Source: a virus. From it: 64,000 bases of DNA. Shown piece after piece: positions 55,165 to 62,444 of the stretch. The DNA lies in the IMG/VR virus record IMGVR_UViG_3300023174_000084, positions 51,581 through 115,580 of that record. One strand, given 5' to 3'. The position numbers were made by a program, and so were the translations under genes. The notes under the pieces are model-generated. The model ran no database searches. It was given only the letters and a program-made list of their open reading frames with translations, and was not told the DNA's origin. Within the stretch, counting starts at the first letter, position 1, and each line of letters opens with the position of its first letter.

Positions 55165-55890
55165 ATGGCTTTACCTAAACTTGATATACCAACTTATGAA
55201 ATTGAATTGCCAATTTCTAAAAAGAAAATTAAGTTTCGACCATTTCTTGTAAAAGAACAACGAAACCTATTAATGGCACTAGAATCGAATGAAACTAGTA
55301 CCGTGCAACAAAACATCCGTGATATACTCAATAATTGCACATTGACCGAGAATGTTGATATTGATAGATTACCTATTATTGATATTGAATATTACTTTGT
55401 TAATCTACGAGCCAAATCAGTTGGTGAAGTAGTAGAGGCTCGTTATCGGTGTAATAATATTGTTAATGATACTGAATGTAACAATGTTATGGAAACAAAT
55501 ATTAATTTACAAGACATTAAGGTTACACAAGAAAAGACCATTAGTCCTGAAATACAAATTACACCAAAGATTACCATTAAACTAAAGTATCCAGAATTTG
55601 GCATGGTCAAAGATTCTTTACAGTATGATGATATCAATACAATCACATTTAATATGATTGCAAGTAGTATTGAATACATTTATGATGGTGAACAATTTTA
55701 TTATGGTCATGAAACATCACCACAAGAAATGTTACAGTTTGTTGAAACACTAAATGCTGAGCAGTTTAAAAAGATTGAAGAATTTTTTGAGAATCTACCA
55801 AAATTAAAAGAAAATGTTAATATTACCTGTAGTAAGTGTGGTTTTCACCACACGATAGAGGTGGAAGGGTTAGAGAATTTTTTCGGTTAA
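55165..55890 (+). CDS. 26: Baseplate hub assembly protein gp26
   Basis: The 241-residue protein matches the T4 gp26/baseplate family (T4 208 aa): LDIPTYEIELPISKKKIKFR, PFLVKEQRNLLMALES (26-41), and IEYYFVNLRAKSVGEVVEAR (74-93). Cys96 and Cys105 plus Cys222-x2-Cys225 suggest a zinc ribbon. A GGAGTGA ribosome site precedes the ATG. The last sense codons are TTT TTC GGT; the heptamer T TTT TTC at 55878-55884 in this frame is a canonical -1 slippery site leading into the next open frame. Its role is a hub assembly factor, possibly a tail-assembly chaperone for the tape-measure-like genes downstream. Confidence 0.88.
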   Translation: MALPKLDIPTYEIELPISKKKIKFRPFLVKEQRNLLMALESNETSTVQQNIRDILNNCTLTENVDIDRLPIIDIEYYFVNLRAKSVGEVVEARYRCNNIVNDTECNNVMETNINLQDIKVTQEKTISPEIQITPKITIKLKYPEFGMVKDSLQYDDINTITFNMIASSIEYIYDGEQFYYGHETSPQEMLQFVETLNAEQFKKIEEFFENLPKLKENVNITCSKCGFHHTIEVEGLENFFG

Positions 55891-56075
55891 TATTTCGTCA
55901 TGACAATCTGAGTAATTATTACAAAACGAATTTTTCGTTAATGCAACACCATAAGTATAGCTTGACCGAACTTGAAAATATGATGCCTTGGGAAAGAGAT
56001 ATTTACATCTCCCTTTTGATACAATATATTGAAGAAGAAAATCAAAAGATAAAAGAACGGCAGAAGAAGCGTTAA
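55836..56075 (+). CDS. Minus-1 frame extension of gp26 (likely made by ribosomal frameshift)
   Basis: This open frame is -1 to gp26 and overlaps its last 55 bases. As an independent gene it would start with GTG at 55836 without a ribosome site, inside the Cys-ribbon codons of gp26. A more likely product is a 303-residue fusion: gp26 residues 1-240, then RLIFRHDNLSNYYKTNFSLM and QHHKYSLTELENMMPWERDI, ending with KIKERQKKR. The continuity of a protein-like sequence from just after the slippery site supports this. It lies just upstream of two tape-measure-like genes, the position of G/GT-type frameshift chaperones in other phages. Confidence 0.8.
   Translation: MWFSPHDRGGRVREFFRLIFRHDNLSNYYKTNFSLMQHHKYSLTELENMMPWERDIYISLLIQYIEEENQKIKERQKKR
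55878..55884 (+). promoter_or_regulatory. Programmed -1 frameshift slippery heptamer T TTT TTC
   Basis: In the gp26 frame the codons are AAT TTT TTC GGT TAA, so T-TTT-TTC has exactly the X-XXY-YYZ phase. The purine-rich GGTGGAAGGG about 8-17 bases upstream could act as an internal Shine-Dalgarno stimulator. A gp26 stop follows 3 bases after the heptamer and the -1 frame stays open for 63 more codons. Confidence 0.75.
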
Positions 56076-56078
56076 TAA

Positions 56079-57629
56079 ATGGATTATCAAAAGGCCAAAG
56101 ACATTAGAGGCAAATCTCTAAGTTCACTTATCACCGATAATATTGTCGCTGGTGGTAGTGTTAGTTCGTCTATTCGTCAGGCATTATCTGATAGAAGTAA
56201 AGCACGCTCGACAGGCATCAAAGAGAAATTTGATCCATTAAACATCGTTAAAGCACTTACAGGCGGTTCTCGCCTAGCACCTGCAATACTTGGTCGTTTA
56301 ACAGGTAGAAGTCCAGAAACCATCAAATATTTTACCAAAGACCCAAAGAAAAGAGAAAATTTTGGTGGTATCAGTTCTCAAGATTTAACTGCTGCCACAC
56401 AGAAATTAGGTTCTATCTATACCATGATGGTTAAGATGGAAGAAGAAAGAAAATTATTAGAAGAAGAAAATACTCGTAATCAGGTTACAGAACAAGAGGA
56501 AGAAGATGCTCGCAACAAGCAACTTATCAAAGCTCTAACGGCTCGTGTTAGACCTAAAAAGAAAGTTAAAAAAGAACCTGAGGAAAGAAAACAAGAGCAA
56601 CAACAAAAAACAACAGAAAAAAAACAAGAACAAGAACAAAAAAAGACCGAAAAAAAAGAAGAAGGTAAAGTAAAGAAAAAAGAAAAAGAAGTTAAAAAGG
56701 AACAAGAAGCCAAAAAAGAAACAATAAAAAAGGCAGAAGAAAAAAAACCTGAAGTTGTTCCACCAAAAGAGGTAAAACCTAAACCTACTGCAAAACCTGA
56801 AGCGCCACCTGTTGCCAAACCACCAACAGCAGCAAAAATTCCACCCGTTGTTGTGAGTGGCACGAAAGGTTTAGTTTTAGGTGCTTTGGTCGCAGCAGGT
56901 TATTCCAAACAAGCCCAAGCCAATGTAATGGCCAGTGTGGAAAAAGAATCTAATTTTAAACCAAGAAGTGAAGAACTAGGTAAATATTCAGCAAAAACAT
57001 TATATAAACTATATGGCCCACCTGGTGCTGTAGACGGTCAGCCTGTTGGCGGTAAAAACAAAGTTCGTTTTAATACAATAGAAGAAGCACAAGCCGTTGT
57101 CAGTAAAGGACCTGAAGCTGTAGGTGATGTAATCTATGGTGGTCGTATGGGCAACACGGCACCAGGAGATGGTTTTAAATATCGTGGTCGTGGATTCATA
57201 CAGATAACAGGCAAAGAAAATTATGATAAGATTGGTAAAGCCATTGGTGTTGATTTAGTTAATAATCCAGACTTAGCAAATGATCCTGAAATTGCTGCCA
57301 AAATTATACCAGCATTCTTTAAACTAAGAATTAAAAAACCAGAAGATTTAGAAAACATCGATAAAGTCAATGCAGCAGTTGGTTCTGCCAGTGTAGAATC
57401 GAGAGAGAAAAGAAAAACATTGGCAGCTGCCTATGCCGCAGAGTTAAATACTGGTGGTCAAATCAATGCAGCTTCTACTGAAAACAAAGAATTGAAAAAG
57501 GATATGGCCGATACTACACCGGCTCAAGTTATTGTAAATAATAATACCACAAGTCAAATAAAAAAAGAAAAACCTATGCCAGCTGCTGGTGGTGATGATC
57601 GTTCGGCCTATACAAAGAAAATAAACTAG
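56079..57629 (+). CDS. Hub/tape-measure-like protein with GH19 hydrolase domain
   Basis: The 516-residue protein has an N-terminal domain (1-85; TGIKEKFDPLNIVKALTGGS, LGRLTGRSPETIKYFT) shared with the next gene, a long charged Lys/Glu/Gln linker (120-230), a Pro/Ala/Lys segment (228-258), and a GH19 (chitinase/lysozyme) domain at about 262-455. The GH19 marks are ASVEKESNF with candidate catalytic Glu288/Glu290, GGRMGNTAPGDGFKYRGRGF and IQITGKENYDKIG. The C-terminus has VIVNNNTTSQI. No signal peptide is present, so it is probably a virion-borne peptidoglycan hydrolase rather than a free endolysin (inference), filling the role of the lysozyme domain missing from gp5. Confidence 0.82.
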   Translation: MDYQKAKDIRGKSLSSLITDNIVAGGSVSSSIRQALSDRSKARSTGIKEKFDPLNIVKALTGGSRLAPAILGRLTGRSPETIKYFTKDPKKRENFGGISSQDLTAATQKLGSIYTMMVKMEEERKLLEEENTRNQVTEQEEEDARNKQLIKALTARVRPKKKVKKEPEERKQEQQQKTTEKKQEQEQKKTEKKEEGKVKKKEKEVKKEQEAKKETIKKAEEKKPEVVPPKEVKPKPTAKPEAPPVAKPPTAAKIPPVVVSGTKGLVLGALVAAGYSKQAQANVMASVEKESNFKPRSEELGKYSAKTLYKLYGPPGAVDGQPVGGKNKVRFNTIEEAQAVVSKGPEAVGDVIYGGRMGNTAPGDGFKYRGRGFIQITGKENYDKIGKAIGVDLVNNPDLANDPEIAAKIIPAFFKLRIKKPEDLENIDKVNAAVGSASVESREKRKTLAAAYAAELNTGGQINAASTENKELKKDMADTTPAQVIVNNNTTSQIKKEKPMPAAGGDDRSAYTKKIN

Positions 57630-58907
57630 ATGGATTACTATAAAGCTCAAAGTATCAGGAAAACAGCACTATCCGATTTGATTGCAGATCAAATTGCATC
57701 AGGTGGTGGCATTGGTTCTTCCATTGGTAAAAGTATTTCACAAAAGACATCGGCTGCAATGACTGGTATCAAACAACGATTTGATCCTTTAAACATTGCT
57801 AAGTTTGTGACTGGTGGTTCTAATTTGGGTCCTGCTGTATTGGGCCGTTTGACTGGTAGAAAACAAAGAGATATTAAATTCTTTACAGGCAAGAAAGTTT
57901 ATGATACTGCATCTAAAATAAAACCTGTCGAGGAAGGTGACGGACTTAATGATATTCTAAGTAAAATGTTAGGTTTCATGCAAAATATCAGTGAAGCTGA
58001 AAAAACAAGACGAAATGAAGCTAAACAATTTGCAGAAGAAAATGCATTAGAAAAAGCAAGGCGACATAAAGAACTCATTGAAGCCATTACAGGCAAACCT
58101 TTTACAGGCAATGAAAAGACAGTAACAGCAACAAAAGTACCTGAAGGTCCTCAAAGAAGTTTCTTAGATGATATATTGGATGCTTTTGGTCTTGGCCGTG
58201 ATGCATTATCGATATTAAAAACTGTTGGTAAAGTAGGATTGTTCTTCACTGGTCCTGTTGGTTTGGCCATTCTTGGTGCCACATCTATTATTGGTTTTGG
58301 CATTCTTTTGCGTAAAGCATTACAAGCTGAACCAAGTTATGAAGATGAACAAGCAGCCAAAGGATTAGACCAAGCCAAATCTGTTGGTGGCCTAGCTGGT
58401 GTTTCTGATGAAAGAGCTGCACGACAAAAAATGCCAGAGTATGATAGAACAATGGCAGAACTTAAAGATTTTGAAACATATCAAAATGAAGGTGAGAAAC
58501 TCACCAATAAACAATTAGAAGGCTTTGGTAAACGAGGACCAGGTGCTTTAGAAGCGGTTGAAGATTACAAAGTGGCTCGTGATAAGTATAAGAAAATTGT
58601 TGGTGAACCTGTTGAAACTGCCACACCTGCAGCTGCGCCAATAGAAACACCATCAGCAACACCAACATCATCACCGGCTTCTGAAGTTCCAACTGAAGCA
58701 CCGGCTGCTAGTGCAAAACTCAGCCAAGTTCAAAATGAAAATTTAAATCTAAACATTCCTGAAAGTAAAGAAGATCCATCATCTGTCATTAACAATAATT
58801 CGGTCAAGAGTTATGCAGAAGGTGGTGGAAAGATTCCAATGCCTCCTGTGAGGAATTTGGAACCTACATTTCAAAATATGATATTATATAGCACACGAGT
58901 TGTATAA
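57630..58907 (+). CDS. Tape-measure/hub-like protein with hydrophobic segment
   Basis: The 425-residue protein starts immediately after the GH19 gene's stop and shares its N-terminal domain (MDYYKAQSIR; TGIKQRFDPLNIAKF; LGRLTGRKQRDIKFFTG). A helical region (105-155) is followed by a hydrophobic stretch at 192-228 (LSILKTVGKVGLFFTGPVGL, AILGATSIIGFGILL), the kind of segment seen in tape-measure and gp29-type proteins that enter the host membrane. A Pro/Ala/Thr linker then leads to a C-terminal SSVINNNSVKSYAEGGGKIP and PPVRNLEPTFQNMIL. It may be the gp29 equivalent, but the gene is shorter than T4 29 (590 aa). Confidence 0.65.
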   Translation: MDYYKAQSIRKTALSDLIADQIASGGGIGSSIGKSISQKTSAAMTGIKQRFDPLNIAKFVTGGSNLGPAVLGRLTGRKQRDIKFFTGKKVYDTASKIKPVEEGDGLNDILSKMLGFMQNISEAEKTRRNEAKQFAEENALEKARRHKELIEAITGKPFTGNEKTVTATKVPEGPQRSFLDDILDAFGLGRDALSILKTVGKVGLFFTGPVGLAILGATSIIGFGILLRKALQAEPSYEDEQAAKGLDQAKSVGGLAGVSDERAARQKMPEYDRTMAELKDFETYQNEGEKLTNKQLEGFGKRGPGALEAVEDYKVARDKYKKIVGEPVETATPAAAPIETPSATPTSSPASEVPTEAPAASAKLSQVQNENLNLNIPESKEDPSSVINNNSVKSYAEGGGKIPMPPVRNLEPTFQNMILYSTRVV

Positions 58908-58910
58908 TAA

Positions 58911-58940
58911 AAAACCCACCATAAAGGTGGGTTTCTTTTA
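58911..58940. terminator. Bidirectional Rho-independent terminator
   Basis: AAACCCACC and GGTGGGTTT pair around an ATAAA loop. The plus strand continues as TTTCTTTT, and the minus strand as GGTGGGTTTTTTATT. It lies directly after the plus-strand block and after the end of the small minus-strand gene, so it can end convergent transcripts from both sides. Confidence 0.92.
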
Positions 58941-58952
58941 AGTGAGAAAAGA

Positions 58953-59084
58953 TTATTTCTTCTTTTCGTCTTTCTTAACTTCTGCTTTAGGTGCTTCTTT
59001 CTTTGGTTCTTCTTTCTTAGCAGGTGCCTGAGCAAATGCTGCAACAGCGAACATAGAAGCTACGAGTGCGGTAAGATACTTCAT
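58953..59084 (-). CDS. Small secreted Lys/Glu/Pro-rich protein (43 aa)
   Basis: Reverse strand from ATG 59084 encodes MKYLTALVASMFAVAAFA, a good signal peptide, with likely cleavage after AFA, then QAPAKKEEPKKEAPK and a Lys/Asp/Glu tail ending KKDEKKK. A clear AAGGAAG ribosome site stands 6 bases before the ATG. I associate small exported proteins of this composition (AFAQAPA-KKEEPKKE) with Betaproteobacteria, so it may be host-derived; its function is unknown. It is the last gene of the gp32 minus-strand unit, 46 bases after the gp32 stop, and is followed by the terminator. Confidence 0.8.
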   Translation of the reverse strand: MKYLTALVASMFAVAAFAQAPAKKEEPKKEAPKAEVKKDEKKK

Positions 59085-59130
59085 TTTACTTCCTTTCAAT
59101 CAAAGTTAAAAATTCACAAACAACTCATTA

Positions 59131-60015
59131 TTAATCTTCTTCAGCGAGTTTGCTGAAGTATGCCATATCATCATCTTCAGAATCGTCCTTAAATGGAGAA
59201 TCTTCTGCTACTGCCTTAGGTGCAGGTTTAGCTTTGGCTTGTTCTACGGTTGTCTTTGGTGCTTCACCATTGAGACCTAGAACCTTATCTAAGCGTTGTT
59301 TCAATGCATCATATGATTTGAATTCTTTATCAGAAATCATTTCAGCCAAAGAGAACTCTGACTTCCAAATCTTTTCTAATTCATCATCATCACCCAACAA
59401 TGGTGATGGTGATTCAAATTCAGACTTGTCATAGTTCTGATAGCCTTCAACTTTACGAATCTTTAATTTGAAGTTAGCACCTTTCCATAAATCAAATGGA
59501 TTGATTGCTTGTTCATCCGCAAATTGTGGATTCATGGCTTCAGAAATCTTATCAAAGATTTTCTTACCGAACTTAAACAATTTAACCTGACCTTCATTCT
59601 CAGGATGTTTTGGGTCGGATATAATATAAACGTTGGCAATATAATTTAGTTTACGTTTTTGCTTACGAACAATGTCTTTATTCGCTTCTATACCAGAATT
59701 CCATAATGTAGAATTGTGTTCACATACAGGACATTGCTCATTCTTGGTAGTTAAACAGTTATCAATTAACCAACCACCAGGACCTTGGAATCCATGTGAG
59801 AATACTTTGACCCATGGTAATGCATCATCACCATCAGCTGCAGGTGCAGGCAGAAAACGAATCGTAGCCATGCCATTGCCAGCTTTGTCTACTTCTGGTC
59901 GCCAGAAATTGTCGGTTTTTTCGTTACCCTCGGATGAGGTATTGAGTGCCTCGATTGCCTTTGATAGTTTGTCGAGGTTGCCAGATTGGCGTTTGAGGTT
60001 CGCAAATGAACTCAT
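59131..60015 (-). CDS. 32: Single-stranded DNA-binding protein gp32
   Basis: The 294-residue protein is gp32 (T4 301 aa), which coats ssDNA in replication, recombination and repair. The N-terminal B domain has the basic LKRQSGNLDKL cooperativity motif (7-17; compare LAST in T4). The zinc site is His74-x12-Cys87-x7-Cys95-x2-Cys98 (T4: H64, C77, C87, C90). The OB-fold core runs to about residue 235 and the tail is acidic (DDSEDDDMAYFSKLAEED). A GAAAGGAAG ribosome site precedes the ATG. A consensus sigma-70 promoter ~60 bases upstream gives it its own early transcript. The leader could also host gp32 autoregulation as in T4 (inference). Confidence 0.97.
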   Translation of the reverse strand: MSSFANLKRQSGNLDKLSKAIEALNTSSEGNEKTDNFWRPEVDKAGNGMATIRFLPAPAADGDDALPWVKVFSHGFQGPGGWLIDNCLTTKNEQCPVCEHNSTLWNSGIEANKDIVRKQKRKLNYIANVYIISDPKHPENEGQVKLFKFGKKIFDKISEAMNPQFADEQAINPFDLWKGANFKLKIRKVEGYQNYDKSEFESPSPLLGDDDELEKIWKSEFSLAEMISDKEFKSYDALKQRLDKVLGLNGEAPKTTVEQAKAKPAPKAVAEDSPFKDDSEDDDMAYFSKLAEED

Positions 60016-60080
60016 AATTACTTCCTTTCGTATAAACGGATTATTAACGGTGTATAAAACGACTTGTCCACATACTTCTC

Positions 60081-60109
60081 ATTATATAATAGTATTTAGG
60101 CGTTGTCAA
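60081..60109 (-). promoter_or_regulatory. Consensus sigma-70 promoter for gp32
   Basis: The minus strand has TTGACA (60109-60104), a 17-base spacer and TATAAT (60086-60081), a perfect match in both boxes and spacing. The start would be near 60074, leaving a ~60-base leader. The -35 overlaps the 3' end of the miniprotein gene. This points to host RNA polymerase use early in infection. Confidence 0.88.
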
Positions 60110-60272
60110 GGCCTGAATTCTCATTTAATAATTGTTTACCAGTAGAATTGTTCCACTCATGTAAACGAATTTTAAATTCTTCATTAGTTAGATTATGCCA
60201 ACCAATACATTCACCTGTAGGACTACGGCCACATCCACAAGGTGTAATTACTTCTTTCAACATTTCTTTCAT
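60096..60272 (-). CDS. Cys-rich miniprotein (58 aa), likely metal-binding
   Basis: From ATG 60272, preceded by AGGA, the reverse strand encodes MKEMLKEVITPCGCGRSPTG, then ECIGWHNLTNEEFKIRLHEW and a short tail. Cys12, Cys14, Cys22 and His26 are arranged like a small zinc or iron-sulfur knuckle (CGCGRSPTGxCIGWH). I recall similar CGCGRSPTG proteins in other phages and bacteria but can name no family. It lies between the carbamoyltransferase and gp32, and its last codons overlap the gp32 promoter -35. Confidence 0.72.
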   Translation of the reverse strand: MKEMLKEVITPCGCGRSPTGECIGWHNLTNEEFKIRLHEWNNSTGKQLLNENSGLDNA

Positions 60273-60279
60273 TTTTTTC

Positions 60280-61947
60280 CTATTTTTTCATAATTAATTT
60301 GCCTAATTCTGGTAAATAAAGATATTTTAAGTCTGAATTCCGAATGGTTCGTAATGCATCATCCATGGTTTCAACTAAAGTATCTCCTGCTAAATTAAAA
60401 CTGGTATTAAGAAGAATAGGCACTCCAGTTTTTTTGTAAAAACATTCAATGAGTTTATAATAATGTTTGTTTTGTTCTTTGGTTAAAGTTTGTATTCTAC
60501 AAGTATTGTCCACATGTGTGATTGCTGGTATAATTTTTTCTTTACCCTCTCTGACTTTAACGGCATACATCATAAAAGGTGATTCTTCCAAAGAACACAT
60601 TTCAAAATATTCATCAGCATATTCTTTTAATATTGTACCAGCAAATGGCCTAAACCATTCTCTTTGTTTCACAACATTAACAATATCTTTTCCATTTTTA
60701 TTTCTTGGATCAAATAACAAAGAACGATTGCCTAAAGCTCTTGGACCAGCTTCTGACCTTCCTTGATATAACGCCACAATGTTTTGTTCTTCTAGTAATT
60801 TAACAACATAATCATGGTCAACTTCAATTTCTTCTTCATCATCATTTAGTGTGTAATTATATTCGGGTAAAGGGCCGAGATAATAGGCTTTTTGTTTTCT
60901 TATTGTTTTATCAGAAAACAACTTATGGTGTAACCACTTTGCTGCACCTAAAGATAGTCCACCATCATGAGCGATCGGATCAATAAAGACTTTTACATCC
61001 GATGGTATATTTTTTATAAATTCATAGTTTGCAACAACGTTTAAAAATAATCCACCAGATAAAACCAAATTTTTACAACTTGACATTTGTAATGATTTAT
61101 TGACCATTTCTACAACATATTCTTCTGTTGCTTTTTGAATGGTAAAACATAGATTTTCTTTATCATATTTTTCAAAACCTACAATATTTGGATTATTAAA
61201 ATCCTCAACGAGTTGTCCTGTTTCGTCTTTATATAAATGCATGTTGTATAAATTTTTATTTAATAATTTTTCTCCGGCTATATTAACAAATATTTCTGGT
61301 ATAGAATTATCTTTTTGACCATAAGCACTAAGTCCCATAGTTTTACCACAATCCAGATTACAAAAACCTAACTGCCTGGTTAGTCCTGAATAAAGGCAGG
61401 CTATGTTTGGTTGAGATACAAAATTATGTATCGATTTATAGTTATAGATTGGATCAACTCCATATGTATTCATATACTTTTTATACATCGGAGTTAATCC
61501 ATCATTATAATTTGCTAGATAAACACTTTCACACTCGTTACCATTATGATATCTCTCAAATTGTTTAAATTGTCCACCACCATCAATCACCAAGCATATA
61601 GCTTCACTAAATCCTGAAGAATAAAAAGCACTGGATGCATGAAATATGTGGTGTTCATCAACAAAATGAGTAATTTGAAAATTAGTTGAAATTAATTTAA
61701 ATTTAACTAAAATACCTTTTACACATAAAAAATTGTAGCTATTACTTCCATTTTCTGCACCGACTATTACATAATCTAATTTTTTTGTATAACTGGTAAT
61801 TTTTGATAGTGTGTGATAAAGGTATTCATCATGTTTAACACGGCTCAATCTATCTTCTTCTAAGAAGAAAATCACCTCTCCGTTTTTTAATAGAGTAACA
61901 GAAGAATTATGATTTAAGTTTAATCCTAAAATCCAAATATCAGACAT
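60280..61947 (-). CDS. Carbamoyltransferase (NodU/TobZ family)
   Basis: The 555-residue protein transfers a carbamoyl group from carbamoyl phosphate via carbamoyl-AMP onto a hydroxyl group. The N-terminal ASKHA-type domain begins WILGLNLNHNSSVTLLKNGE, with FFLEEDRLSRVKHDE (27-41) and HHIFHASSAFYSSGF; LVIDGGGQF and CGKTMGLSAYGQ follow. The C-terminal YrdC-like domain has GRSEAGPRALGNRSLLFDPR, WFRPFAGTILKEYADEYFE and VPILLNTSFNLAGDTLVE. It is full length. The target may be a nucleotide, a glycan or a DNA hypermodification. There is no Shine-Dalgarno site before ATG 61947. Confidence 0.93.
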   Translation of the reverse strand: MSDIWILGLNLNHNSSVTLLKNGEVIFFLEEDRLSRVKHDEYLYHTLSKITSYTKKLDYVIVGAENGSNSYNFLCVKGILVKFKLISTNFQITHFVDEHHIFHASSAFYSSGFSEAICLVIDGGGQFKQFERYHNGNECESVYLANYNDGLTPMYKKYMNTYGVDPIYNYKSIHNFVSQPNIACLYSGLTRQLGFCNLDCGKTMGLSAYGQKDNSIPEIFVNIAGEKLLNKNLYNMHLYKDETGQLVEDFNNPNIVGFEKYDKENLCFTIQKATEEYVVEMVNKSLQMSSCKNLVLSGGLFLNVVANYEFIKNIPSDVKVFIDPIAHDGGLSLGAAKWLHHKLFSDKTIRKQKAYYLGPLPEYNYTLNDDEEEIEVDHDYVVKLLEEQNIVALYQGRSEAGPRALGNRSLLFDPRNKNGKDIVNVVKQREWFRPFAGTILKEYADEYFEMCSLEESPFMMYAVKVREGKEKIIPAITHVDNTCRIQTLTKEQNKHYYKLIECFYKKTGVPILLNTSFNLAGDTLVETMDDALRTIRNSDLKYLYLPELGKLIMKK

Positions 61948-61958
61948 TTTTTATTATT

Positions 61959-62444
61959 TTAAATATACATTTTCATAATACCGATTGTAGTCAGAGCATC
62001 AGTATGTAGTATACCGATACCACCATCTTCCCTCCATTGGTCAATGTTCTGTGTCGTATCATCAATCAATATATGGTCAGGCTTTGCATACTGTCTTTTC
62101 AGTCTTTTACCTGGTACCAGATTGATTGGATAATGTATACCATGCTCACGCAACCATTCTGTTTTTTGAGGAGCAATAGCATCATGTCTTTTTTCAGATG
62201 CAGTTGAAGATAAAATCTCTACAGGAATACCTGTGCTGTCTAAAAACTGTAACAATATTTTTGCATCTTGGGTCATGTCTAGTTTGGCAAATTGTCCAGT
62301 TTCAATAAAATTATCAAACAATTTATAGAATTCTTTTTTATCGTCTGCCTCTTTTGGTGACATTCTATACAATTCTTTGTATTGCTTATCGAAATCGGCA
62401 ATCACACCATCCATGTCCAAGTAAACTTTGGTAATCTTACGCAT
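61959..62444 (-). CDS. HAD-family phosphatase / 5'-nucleotidase-like
   Basis: The 161-residue protein begins KVYLDMDGVIADF, the HAD motif I with nucleophile Asp9 and Asp11. Motif II is EILSSTAS (Ser/Thr), and motif III/IV comes with the Lys of RQYAKPDHILIDDTTQNIDQ (about 117-136; two Asp). Size and motif DxDGVIADF match 5'(3')-deoxyribonucleotidase-like enzymes common in T4-like phages. It overlaps gp59 by 8 bases. A role in nucleotide turnover beside replication genes is likely (inference). Confidence 0.85.
   Translation of the reverse strand: MRKITKVYLDMDGVIADFDKQYKELYRMSPKEADDKKEFYKLFDNFIETGQFAKLDMTQDAKILLQFLDSTGIPVEILSSTASEKRHDAIAPQKTEWLREHGIHYPINLVPGKRLKRQYAKPDHILIDDTTQNIDQWREDGGIGILHTDALTTIGIMKMYI

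Noticed and set aside
55836-55883. GTG at 55836 as an independent start for the gp26-extension frame
   Set aside because: No Shine-Dalgarno site; the first 16 residues are an out-of-frame reading of the gp26 Cys ribbon. The in-phase slippery heptamer explains the open frame better.
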